Shown here one piece after another: positions 1 to 6,537 of a DNA stretch of 39,467 bases. Position 1 is the first letter of the stretch; each line of letters opens with the position of its first letter. Made by a program: the position numbers and the translations under genes. Under the pieces are notes generated by a model. It was not told the origin of the DNA, ran no database searches, and saw only the letters and a list, made by a program, of their open reading frames with translations. Source of the stretch: an uncultured Lachnospiraceae bacterium (GTDB taxonomy: Bacteria > Bacillota > Clostridia > Lachnospirales > Lachnospiraceae); contig CANQRR010000032.1 in assembly GCA_947626285.1 (NCBI GenBank), forward strand, positions 1-39,467, given 5' to 3'.

Positions 1-15
1 ATTTTTAGCTAATAA

Positions 16-57
16 AAATGCGGGGAATCCTTGGAATTATCAAGTTTCCCCGCATTT
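16..57. terminator. Perfect 12-bp hairpin at window edge
   Basis: AAATGCGGGGAA (16-27) pairs perfectly with TTCCCCGCATTT (46-57), and CTTG/CAAG inside the loop extends the structure. On the minus strand the stem is followed by a T-rich stretch (TTTTTATT), as in an intrinsic terminator. On the plus strand there is no U-tract. It probably ends a gene lying outside the window or acts in both directions. Confidence 0.6.
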
Positions 58-85
58 GAACTGTCAAAGATGGGATTATAGTATC

Positions 86-110
86 ATATGCATGCGTTGT
101 CAATATGCAT
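86..110. repeat. Paired ATATGCAT sites upstream of GH27 promoter
   Basis: ATATGCAT occurs at 86-93 and again at 103-110, 17 bp apart and about 40-60 bp upstream of the predicted -35 box. ATGCAT is itself palindromic. The spacing and position suit an activator site, for example an AraC-type regulator, but no regulator gene is visible here. Confidence 0.3.
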
Positions 111-149
111 TTCTATCAGGAAGCAAAAATGCAGCGGTCCGATTTCTGA

Positions 150-178
150 TTGAGGTTCCGGCTAGGAAATGGTATAAT
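150..178 (+). promoter_or_regulatory. Sigma-A-type promoter of the GH27 gene
   Basis: TTGAGG (150-155), a 17-bp spacer and a perfect TATAAT (173-178) precede the GH27 start by about 115 bp. The -10 box is embedded in an inverted repeat. Confidence 0.65.
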
Positions 179-196
179 CTCGGCAGAGATTATACC
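171..196 (+). promoter_or_regulatory. Perfect palindrome over the -10 box (operator or hairpin)
   Basis: GGTATAATCTC (171-181) and GAGATTATACC (186-196) are perfect inverted repeats separated by four bases. The left arm contains the -10 TATAAT, so a protein bound here would block RNA polymerase. If the start point lies just downstream, the right arm would be at the mRNA 5' end. This is inferred to be a repressor operator for the carbohydrate gene. Confidence 0.5.
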
Positions 197-294
197 GGCG
201 CCGGTTCATGTCGCGCGAAGCGGGACAATATACATAATTGAACCGTGCGCATCCCCTCGGAGGGTGATTTGAAAATAAACGATGGAGGATTCAT

Positions 295-1647
295 ATGGAT
301 AAGAACAGATTTGCCACAACTCCGCCGATGGGCTGGAACAGCTATAACTACTACGACACGACCGTGACGGAAGACGAGGTCCGGGCAAACGCCGAATACA
401 TGGCGAAAAATCTCAGACAATACGGCTACGAATATGTCATCATCGACATTGAGTGGTACTCGAACGCCGCCGGGACAAGACGCGATACATATCAGTATAT
501 TCCCTTTGAGGACTTTGAGATCGACGAATATTCGCGGCTTCAGCCGTCGGTCAGGCGCTTCCCGAGCTCCGCCGGCGGCAAAGGGTTCGGACCGCTCGCG
601 TCCTACATCCACAGCCTGGGGCTCAAGTTCGGCATCCATATCATGCGCGGGATTCCGCGAATTGCCGCGCACCGGCACCTGAAAGTCCTCGGGACAGATG
701 TGAACGCAGGCGACATTGCGGATCCTTCCTCGATCTGCGGCTGGAACCCGGATATGTACGGCGTCCGGCATACGGAAGCCGGGCAGGCCTACTACGATTC
801 GATCATTCAGATGTACGCCGACTGGGGCATGGATTTCATAAAGTGCGACGACATCTGCGACAGCTGGATGTACCCGGTCGAGCGCTTTTCCGGCTGGGAG
901 GAGACGCGGATGCTCCGCAGAGCGATCGACAAGTGCGGGCGCGCGATCGTACTGAGCCTCTCGCCGGGGCCTGCGCATGTGGAGAACGCCTGTCATTACA
1001 CGCAAAACGCAAACATGTGGCGGATCACGGACGATTTCTGGGACAAGTGGGAGCTTCTGAAGAATATGTTCTGGCGCTGTGAACAGTGGCAGGATCACAC
1101 CCGCGAAGGCTGCTGGCCGGACTGCGATATGCTGCCGATTGGAAAACTCGGCAAGGGGCACGGCCATGAGTGGTATTCAAACTTTACCGACGACGAGCTT
1201 CGGACCATGATGACGCTTTGGTGCATCTGCCGCTCACCGCTGATGATCGGCACCGACCTGCCGCAGCTCGATGAAAAGAATTTTAAGCTGCTGACCAACC
1301 CCGCTATCCTGGAAATGCTAAAGGACGGGAAAGGCGTGCAGCTGAAGCGTTCCGACTGTGAGGCGGCGTGGATATCTGAAGGCGCAAACTGCGTGCGGAT
1401 CGCACTGTTTAATCTCTCGGACGATGCGGCAGAACTCTCTGCCGACCTGCCGGAAACGATCGCGGGCACAAAATTGCAGCGAAAAGATCCTGAGACAAAA
1501 AAATCCGCCAGTCATCCGGATCCGGCCCCGGGGCAGGGCCGCGAACTCTGGGGCGGGAGCGCCTGCCGCATCGACGGGAACCGGATTTCCGCAGACGTCC
1601 CCGCGCACGGCGTAAGAATCTACCGCTTCGACCGTCTCCGATCCTGA
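295..1647 (+). CDS. GH27 family alpha-galactosidase-like glycoside hydrolase
   Basis: Predicted retaining glycosidase of clan GH-D, acting on terminal alpha-galactosides or related sugars. The N-terminus carries the family signature PPMGWNSYN (residues 10-18). The nucleophile is expected at Asp185 in FIKCDD (the K-x-D motif), and the acid/base at Asp247 in WRITDD (R-x-[ST]-x-D). The 450-residue length fits a (beta/alpha)8 barrel plus a C-terminal beta domain. No signal peptide is visible, so it is probably cytoplasmic and acts on imported oligosaccharides. GGAGG about 8 bp upstream supports this ATG. It stands alone on the plus strand with its own promoter and palindrome, and no sugar transporter adjoins it. 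Exact specificity (alpha-galactosidase, alpha-N-acetylgalactosaminidase or beta-L-arabinopyranosidase) cannot be settled from sequence. Confidence 0.9.
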   Translation: MDKNRFATTPPMGWNSYNYYDTTVTEDEVRANAEYMAKNLRQYGYEYVIIDIEWYSNAAGTRRDTYQYIPFEDFEIDEYSRLQPSVRRFPSSAGGKGFGPLASYIHSLGLKFGIHIMRGIPRIAAHRHLKVLGTDVNAGDIADPSSICGWNPDMYGVRHTEAGQAYYDSIIQMYADWGMDFIKCDDICDSWMYPVERFSGWEETRMLRRAIDKCGRAIVLSLSPGPAHVENACHYTQNANMWRITDDFWDKWELLKNMFWRCEQWQDHTREGCWPDCDMLPIGKLGKGHGHEWYSNFTDDELRTMMTLWCICRSPLMIGTDLPQLDEKNFKLLTNPAILEMLKDGKGVQLKRSDCEAAWISEGANCVRIALFNLSDDAAELSADLPETIAGTKLQRKDPETKKSASHPDPAPGQGRELWGGSACRIDGNRISADVPAHGVRIYRFDRLRS

Positions 1648-1668
1648 TCTGCATATGGTAAATCTGCG

Positions 1669-1699
1669 TAAGGCCGACCCTGCTCTCACGTCGGCCTTA
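1669..1699 (+). terminator. Stem-loop after the GH27 gene
   Basis: TAAGGCCGAC (1669-1678) pairs perfectly with GTCGGCCTTA (1690-1699) around an 11-base loop, 21 bp after the GH27 stop. There is no good U-tract, so it may terminate weakly or only stabilise the 3' end. Confidence 0.45.
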
Positions 1700-1768
1700 G
1701 CCGGATCGTTTGGACAAAAGTACGCACGTTTCCACATGCCTTGAGGCAATGGCATTGATGTCATCGGT
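1697..1768 (-). pseudogene. Short relic frame ending HVETCVLLSKRSG
   Basis: A 23-codon minus-strand frame preceded in frame by a TGA ends in ASRHVETCVLLSKRSG and a stop. The 31-bp core 1708-1738 aligns without gaps, at 23 of 31 positions, to the segment of the nearby rlmD gene encoding HVETVCLLSK (4323-4353). The outer parts are nearly identical and six consecutive central positions (14-19 of the 31) differ. There is no start or ribosome-binding site, so it is not a functional gene. It looks like a left-over 3' end of an RlmD-like gene or an attachment half-site. Confidence 0.45.
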
Positions 1769-1939
1769 TCAGCCGAAAAAATCGTGAAGCAAAGCTGTCT
1801 GACCGAAAAAGTCGTGATTAGTCTTCTTTTGTTAATACTTTTTTCTGCCAACTTCGTTTTCCGCATTCTACCGCTGGTTGAGTCCGGTAAAATGTGTTCC
1901 CCACCGCCTCTGATGGCCGTGTAGGAGCCCTGGTCTGTC

Positions 1940-2446
1940 TTATAAGAACAACTCCATTATATCGAAATCGATCAGTTCCTCACCAATCTTGAAATAACCT
2001 TTGAATGTTCCGATCTTTTCAAATCCGAACTTCCGGTAAAGATGTATTGCAGCCTCGTTATCGCTTCTGACTTCGAGAGAAACGATCTCAGACCTTGCAA
2101 CATTTTTAGCAAAATCAAGGATGTGTTCCATAAGCATGGTACCGACTCCTTGATTCCAGTATGATTTTCTGACGGAAATTCCGAATTCACCTCTATGTGC
2201 CATTCTCTTTTTAGGAAAGGAAGTGTAATTGCCTGTTCCCACAATTTCTTTTCCGTCTCTGGCCACTAAAAAAATATCAGTATCTGAATTTTCGACAGAT
2301 GCTATGTAGGAAGCCTCATTTTCGACTGAAACAGGAATACCACTTTCGCCGAAGCTCAAGTTATCAGTTTCAGAGCCGCATACCTTTGTTAGATTCAATA
2401 TTGCCTCCGCATCTTCGGCTTTCGCCTTTTCAATAATAATCGCCAT
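1940..2446 (-). CDS. GNAT family N-acetyltransferase
   Basis: A 168-residue single-domain acetyltransferase that would transfer an acetyl group from acetyl-CoA to an amine. The fold signature is clear: a beta4 strand around DIFLVARDGKEIVGTG, the acetyl-CoA loop in VRKSYWNQGVGTMLM (Q-x-x-G-x-G/A type), and the terminal LEVRSDNEAAIHLYRKFGF motif. GGAGG seven bases before the ATG sets the start. The base composition is clearly AT-richer than the GH27 and rlmD neighbours, in line with horizontal acquisition. It sits inside the degraded island between rlmD and GH27. Substrate unknown; small-molecule or antibiotic acetylation are both possible. Confidence 0.88.
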   Translation of the reverse strand: MAIIIEKAKAEDAEAILNLTKVCGSETDNLSFGESGIPVSVENEASYIASVENSDTDIFLVARDGKEIVGTGNYTSFPKKRMAHRGEFGISVRKSYWNQGVGTMLMEHILDFAKNVARSEIVSLEVRSDNEAAIHLYRKFGFEKIGTFKGYFKIGEELIDFDIMELFL

Positions 2447-2539
2447 TCACTTTCCTCCATGAAGTCCGCACTTTATACGCTCTCCGACGCTAACAGACCA
2501 ATGCCCGAAAAGCCCGCAAATACGCCACTTTTTCGGCGG

Positions 2540-2707
2540 TCAGTCTTTAACCCATGACATCAATATTACCGTCTCTACATGAGAATTAACGTCCAAACCA
2601 ATACTCATATCTTCCTCTATAATCGGCAGCTTGAATTTAATAGACTTCAACCACTGTCCGTTTGGCTGCCTGTCCTCAAATATCTGTATTTCAGAAATCA
2701 ATGCTTC
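2540..2707 (-). pseudogene. C-terminal relic of a recombinase-like protein ending HVETVILMS
   Basis: A 55-codon frame without its own start runs from EALISEIQIFEDRQ through LPIIEEDMSIGLDVN to HVETVILMSWVKD and a stop. From memory, sequences like this form the C-terminal end of large serine recombinases of clostridial mobile elements; I could not run the search. It begins exactly where the DUF1016 fragment loses its homology, so the two relics are fused at a deletion joint near 2706-2713. Its last codons match the rlmD 3' motif at DNA level: ACCGTCTCTACATG at 2568-2581 against ACCGTCTCCACATG at 4340-4353. Another frame runs over 2490-2543 with no start, ending in AEKVAYLRAF. Confidence 0.45.
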
Positions 2708-2991
2708 GATACCTGTCTACCTACAAACGCAAATCCTTGTCCTAATTCAAGCAAGAAATTTTGGATATGTTCTGTTAATTTCCGTTCAATCTCCACCTCG
2801 CGTCTTGGCATATCCGTACCCAAAAAATCAAATAAGTAAGGATCTTTGAATATCTGGTTTGCCATATCTGAATCTATCGGTGGTAATGCAGACGGAAAAT
2901 TATTGACCGCCTTACCGGTTCGCTCCATTAGTCTACTTTGAATCTGCAGTTCAAGTATCGTCTTACTCCAACCATTCTCAATGTTTTCTCT
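2698..2991 (-). pseudogene. Fragment of DUF1016 (YhcG-like) PDDEXK nuclease
   Basis: The minus-strand frame contains RENIENGWSKTILELQIQS followed by MERTGKAVNNFPSALPPIDS and FKDPYLFDFLGTD, then LGQGFAFVGRQV. These match, in order, the junction between the N-terminal domain and the start of the PDDEXK nuclease domain of DUF1016/YhcG proteins, which are often linked to restriction-modification loci and mobile elements. Both ends are lost: no start upstream, and the catalytic part after VGRQV is missing, replaced by the recombinase-like relic. It is therefore a non-functional internal fragment of a protein normally about 340 residues long. Confidence 0.7.
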
Positions 2992-3030
2992 TGATTTTGT
3001 TTTCCATTTCTTTCCTCCAAAGTTATATTC

Positions 3031-3056
3031 GGAGGGTTAGGAAACGTGAACCCTCC
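3031..3056. repeat. Inverted repeat downstream of methyltransferase gene
   Basis: GGAGGGTT (3031-3038) and AACCCTCC (3049-3056) form an 8-bp stem with a 10-base loop, about 130 bp beyond the methyltransferase stop. There is no convincing T-run, so its role is unclear. The rest of 2992-3186 shows no recognisable gene. Confidence 0.3.
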
Positions 3057-3186
3057 ATACACGATTCTTTTTCATATGACATCACCCTTTCTTTTTCGCA
3101 TTTGTATTCATACATCAAAAATGATGCTGATACCTGTTTGCTAAAGTCCATTGCCTCAATATTTCGCAGCGATCATCCAGTTTTCT

Positions 3187-3957
3187 CTATAATTTTCTTG
3201 CCTTGAATAAAACTGAAATAGGAAGCATTTTTGCTTTTTGGGCTTTGGCACTGATATCGCCTTCTGCTTGCATCGTTGCATCATCGGTCTGCTCAACCAT
3301 TTGCTCGATTACAAATCCCGCCTTTGCCAAAGCGTTGACATAGGTGGATATTTTTCGGTTGCACAGAAAGATTTCGCTGCCGTCTACCGGCATTCTGAAG
3401 TAGGACTCGTCAAAATAGCTTTTGTTCATTATCAAGGCTTCATTTTCAATTACATCTTTCCGTTCATCACAAGACCAGGCAATACAGTAATTGAGGGTAT
3501 GGTGCCAGCTGAAAATGAAAATACCGTCTTTTTTTAGGTATGAGGCTATTTTCTGGAAAGTACCATCAAGATCAGTCGTCCAACCAATCCCGTAAATTGA
3601 ATAAACGAAATCGAAATACTCTTTCGGAATACCCATCGCGACTTCCATTGGAGAGCAGATGAGCTTCGCATGGTAGCCGTTTTCGCTCAAATACCGCTCA
3701 GCATTTTCAAGTTGCTTATGAGAAAGATCTACGCCCCATAATTCACCGGCATTTCTGTCAGCAAGATACTTTAAGGAATGACCGCTGCCGCAGCATATTT
3801 CAAGTATTTTCTTTCCAGAAACATCGTCAAACAGGTGTAATTCATTCTCTGTTACAAAGTGTACTCCGTAAGTAGGGAGCGCTGTAGTTCCAAACCACAA
3901 ATCTGCGTAAGTATCCCAGTAATGCTTATTGGTTTTCAATATTTCGTCTCGATGCAT
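3187..3957 (-). CDS. Class I SAM-dependent methyltransferase
   Basis: Cytoplasmic methyltransferase of the Methyltransf_11/25 type. Motif I is ILEICCGSGHSLKYL, followed by an acidic beta2 end (LWGVDLS) and motif IV-like FDFVYSIYGIGW. The N-terminal segment HYWDTYADLWFGTTALP is typical of small clostridial SAM methyltransferases of unknown substrate. The frame stays open up to a GTG at 4041, which would immediately follow the rlmD stop. I prefer the ATG at 3957 (256 residues), because AAGGAG lies about 11 bases upstream and homologues as I remember them begin near here. It follows rlmD with an 84-bp gap and shares the low GC of the island, so it may be cargo rather than a native operon partner. 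Confidence 0.85.
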   Translation of the reverse strand: MHRDEILKTNKHYWDTYADLWFGTTALPTYGVHFVTENELHLFDDVSGKKILEICCGSGHSLKYLADRNAGELWGVDLSHKQLENAERYLSENGYHAKLICSPMEVAMGIPKEYFDFVYSIYGIGWTTDLDGTFQKIASYLKKDGIFIFSWHHTLNYCIAWSCDERKDVIENEALIMNKSYFDESYFRMPVDGSEIFLCNRKISTYVNALAKAGFVIEQMVEQTDDATMQAEGDISAKAQKAKMLPISVLFKARKL

Positions 3958-4041
3958 TTGTATCCCTGCTCCTTCGGTAATTCGTATTTCGCCATTAGTA
4001 AATGTATTGGTTCCGAGTTTGCTCATGTCACGCAACGACAC

Positions 4042-5862
4042 TTATATCATTTTGAAATGCTCCAGCGCCGCCCTAATCGCCGCCTCCTTCTCTGGCGGGC
4101 ATTGTGGCTGTCTGGCATTCTCTGACTTCGGTTTGTTGTAATTCTCCCGTTCGATAATGCCGCACTTACGCTTAACCTGTGCGATATACAAGTGGCTGAC
4201 CTTCATCCCGAATTTCTCCAGAACATACTCCTTGATTTCCTCATAGCTGGCTTTCTTCTCGGCGGCGGTCAAATCCATCTCGTCCAAGGTGAGTTCCACT
4301 TCGATATGCTGCTTGACATTGAGTTTGGACAATAGGCATACCGTCTCCACATGCTGGGTTTCGCAGAACATGTCTACGCAGGTCATCCTCTCCAGGCGGT
4401 ATCCGTTCTCCAGAAATGCCTTCAGATCCCGTGCCAAGCTCGTCGGCTTGCAGGAGATATAGACGAGACGGTCCACTCCGTAATCGATGATCTTCGAAAG
4501 CGCCTTCGGGTGGATGCCGTCACGCGGCGGATCCAGGATGATGAAGTCCGGGCGCTCGGGAATCTCATCGATGACTTTCAATACATCCCCTGCGATAAAT
4601 GTGCAGTTTGTCAGTCCGTTGCGCTTCGCGTTCTCCCGCGCGGCCTCGACCGCTTCCTCCACGATCTCCACTCCGATCACTTTGCGCGCGACGGGCGCGA
4701 TGAGCTGGGCGATCGTACCTGTCCCGCTGTACAGGTCGAACACGGTCATGTCCTTCGTGTCTCCGATGTAATCCCGCGCTGTGCCGTAGAGTACCTCCGC
4801 GCCTTTGGAATTGGTCTGAAAGAAGGAAAACGACGTGATCTTGAACGTCAGCCCAAGGATCGTCTCATAGAAATAGTCCCGACCGAAGATCAGGCGGCTC
4901 TCGTCGCTTCGCACGACGTCCGCGAGCGAATCGTTTGTCATGTGCAGGAATCCGATGATCTCTCCCTGCAGGGAGGAAACCGGCGAACCGCTCTCTGTGC
5001 ACCGGGAATTCTCTGCGGATCTGCCGCCATGTCCGGAGAGCGCCTGCAGCGCCGTTCCCAGCGGCGTGAAGTCGTGCCGTTCCTGGCTGGTCGTCACGAG
5101 ACAAACCAGAATCTCACCGGTCGTCTCCGCGCGGCGCACCAGCAGATGGCGCAGGTACCCCTGATGGCTCATCTTGTGGTAATAGGCGAAGCCCTGTGCG
5201 CGGCAGTATCCCAGAACCGTCTGCACGATGCGGTTGAAATCCTCATGCACGATCGCGCAGTCTGTCACCGGCAGGACGTCATAGGTGCTGCCCTTCTTGT
5301 GCAATCCAAGCACGAGCGGTCCGTCCTTGTATTCATCCCCGAACGAAAATTCCATCTTGTTGCGGTAGGCGAACTCCCGCGGACTGCCCTTGATGCCGTC
5401 ATACCGATAATCCGGCACAAGCGCCGCGCCCACAGTACCCGCTTCTCCATCCATGATTTCTGCTGTACTGATCTGTGCAGCCACATCAAGTGATCTCATC
5501 TGCGCAGCCTTCTCAGACAGTCTCACCTGTCCTGCCTCCACAAGCACTGGCTCGATCAGCGCTCTCACCTGCGCGCTCTTCATGGCAAGCTGCTCCTCGT
5601 AGGACATCGTCTGATACATGCAGCCGCCGCAGTCCGGGAAAAGGCTGCACGCCGGAGCGCGCACTTCAAGTGGCGACGGCGCAAGCACCTCGAGCAGCCG
5701 GCCCTCCGCCCGGTTTCCTCGCTTCTTGTTGATCACGAAACGAACCTTCTGTCCCGGGATGGCATTCTTGACGACGACCTTTCCCTCCTCCGTCCGGACG
5801 ATCCCCTTATTCGGAAAATCCACGCGTTCGATCACGCCTTCTGCTATCTGCCCTTTTTTCAT
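4042..5862 (-). CDS. rlmD: 23S rRNA (uracil-5-)-methyltransferase, RlmD family, with extra C-terminal tail
   Basis: Methylates a uridine in 23S rRNA (U1939 for RlmD) using SAM. Domains in order: an N-terminal TRAM RNA-binding domain (about 1-60); iron-sulfur cysteines C72-x5-C78-x2-C81, with a fourth near TDCAIVHEDF; a Rossmann methyltransferase domain with FDLYSGTGTIAQ, LDPPRDGIHPKAL and the catalytic-cysteine motif YISCKPTSLARDL. At 606 residues it is well above the usual 430-460. There is an insertion of roughly 40 residues around 95-145 and about 94 residues after HVETVCLLS (504-512). The tail contains AEKKASYEEIKEYVLEKFG and ends QPQCPPEKEAAIRAALEHF plus three residues. I remember similar tails on other clostridial proteins, including recombinases, so it may come from a mobile element. 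Start supported by AGGGGAC upstream. Confidence 0.9.
   Translation of the reverse strand: MKKGQIAEGVIERVDFPNKGIVRTEEGKVVVKNAIPGQKVRFVINKKRGNRAEGRLLEVLAPSPLEVRAPACSLFPDCGGCMYQTMSYEEQLAMKSAQVRALIEPVLVEAGQVRLSEKAAQMRSLDVAAQISTAEIMDGEAGTVGAALVPDYRYDGIKGSPREFAYRNKMEFSFGDEYKDGPLVLGLHKKGSTYDVLPVTDCAIVHEDFNRIVQTVLGYCRAQGFAYYHKMSHQGYLRHLLVRRAETTGEILVCLVTTSQERHDFTPLGTALQALSGHGGRSAENSRCTESGSPVSSLQGEIIGFLHMTNDSLADVVRSDESRLIFGRDYFYETILGLTFKITSFSFFQTNSKGAEVLYGTARDYIGDTKDMTVFDLYSGTGTIAQLIAPVARKVIGVEIVEEAVEAARENAKRNGLTNCTFIAGDVLKVIDEIPERPDFIILDPPRDGIHPKALSKIIDYGVDRLVYISCKPTSLARDLKAFLENGYRLERMTCVDMFCETQHVETVCLLSKLNVKQHIEVELTLDEMDLTAAEKKASYEEIKEYVLEKFGMKVSHLYIAQVKRKCGIIERENYNKPKSENARQPQCPPEKEAAIRAALEHFKMI
4323..4353 (-). 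other. Candidate attachment-site core in the rlmD 3' region
   Basis: This 31-bp stretch encodes HVETVCLLSK. It recurs with 23 of 31 identities at 1708-1738, and its last 14 bp recur with one mismatch at 2568-2581. Integration of conjugative elements and phages into the 3' part of rum/rlmD genes is established in streptococci. Use of this site here is inferred from the repeats and from the adjacent AT-rich island. Confidence 0.4.
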
Positions 5863-5971
5863 GTCTGTCCCCTTTTAAATCACATATTACGCCAATCGAC
5901 CTAATTCCATTTCCTCCTGTTCGCCGCCGTAGGCCTTTTCTGAACAGGAATCATTCAAAAAACTCGTTCGA

Positions 5972-6020
5972 TAAAAAGAGCTCCGCAAAATACAATAATC
6001 TGCTTTGCGAAGCCCCTCTT
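5972..6020 (-). terminator. Intrinsic terminator after the acidic membrane protein gene
   Basis: Read on the minus strand, AAGAGGGGCTTCGCAAA pairs with TTTGCGGAGCTCTT across a loop of about 16 bases and is followed by a T-run (TTTTTAT). It lies 60 bp beyond the stop of the 103-residue gene and upstream of rlmD. Confidence 0.65.
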
Positions 6021-6081
6021 GTTTTCTGATTGACCCATTATCATGCTACTTTTCGAAAAAACTATCCCTGCCGCAAGGACG

Positions 6082-6393
6082 TCAGGCCTGTTCCTCATCC
6101 GACTCCTCTTTCTCCCCGGAAGCCTCTTCCTTCGCGTCCTCTTCCTTGTCGTCCGTCTTTTCCGCATCCATCTCCGGGAAATCGTCATCCTCGAAGAAAT
6201 CCTCGAAATCGTCGTCAAAATCGTCCTCGAAATCCTCAAGATAATCCGGAGCAAAATAGCGATAAACCGCGTACGCAATGCCCGCGACCGCCGCTATCGC
6301 GCCGATGATCGCAAAAATCCAAAGCAGATTATTCTTCCGCTTCTCGTCTTCTCTCTTCTGCAGCGCCGTCAGAAAATCATCAAATTTATTCAT
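6082..6393 (-). CDS. Small membrane-anchored acidic protein, function unknown
   Basis: A 103-residue protein with a short basic N-terminal region (MNKFDDFLTALQKREDEKRK), one transmembrane helix at about residues 22-46 (LLWIFAIIGAIAAVAGIAYAV), and an almost entirely Asp/Glu/Phe C-terminal tail. By the positive-inside rule the acidic tail should face outside. I recognise the general type from other Lachnospiraceae genomes but know of no assigned role. It is monocistronic, with its own extended -10 promoter and a strong terminator, which argues for a real gene. The GAA/GAT-rich tail region also yields spurious antisense frames. Confidence 0.75.
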   Translation of the reverse strand: MNKFDDFLTALQKREDEKRKNNLLWIFAIIGAIAAVAGIAYAVYRYFAPDYLEDFEDDFDDDFEDFFEDDDFPEMDAEKTDDKEEDAKEEASGEKEESDEEQA

Positions 6394-6437
6394 ACTCTCA
6401 CACGTCCTTTCTGGGAAATCTCCATTTGCTTTCTGTT

Positions 6438-6446
6438 AGTATATCA
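6438..6446 (-). promoter_or_regulatory. Extended -10 element of the acidic protein gene
   Basis: The minus strand reads TGATATACT (TGnTATACT, extended -10), about 45 bp upstream of the start at 6393. No good -35 hexamer is present at 17 bp. Confidence 0.4.
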
Positions 6447-6510
6447 CAGCCTTAGCCATTTTACTATATTTATTTTCAAAAAGTTCAGCCATGCACAATA
6501 ATTCAAAACA

Positions 6511-6522
6511 GTCTGTACAGAC
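6511..6522. repeat. Palindrome downstream of pcrA
   Basis: GTCTGTACAGAC is a perfect 12-bp palindrome flanked by ACA and CTGTCTGT, 16 bp after the pcrA stop. On the minus strand it is followed by TGTTTTGAATTATT, so an imperfect terminator is possible. Confidence 0.3.
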
Positions 6523-6537
6523 CTGTCTGTAAAAGAC

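Noticed and set aside
3023-3151. 42-codon minus-strand frame (MDFSKQVSASFLM...) between methyltransferase and DUF1016 relic
   Set aside because: Poor ribosome-binding site, no recognisable family, and it lies in decayed island sequence. A GGAGG-preceded nine-codon frame follows and is equally unsupported.
3958-4041. GTG start of the methyltransferase directly after the rlmD stop
   Set aside because: No ribosome-binding site and extra N-terminal residues. The ATG at 3957 has AAGGAG upstream, although coupling to rlmD cannot be fully excluded.
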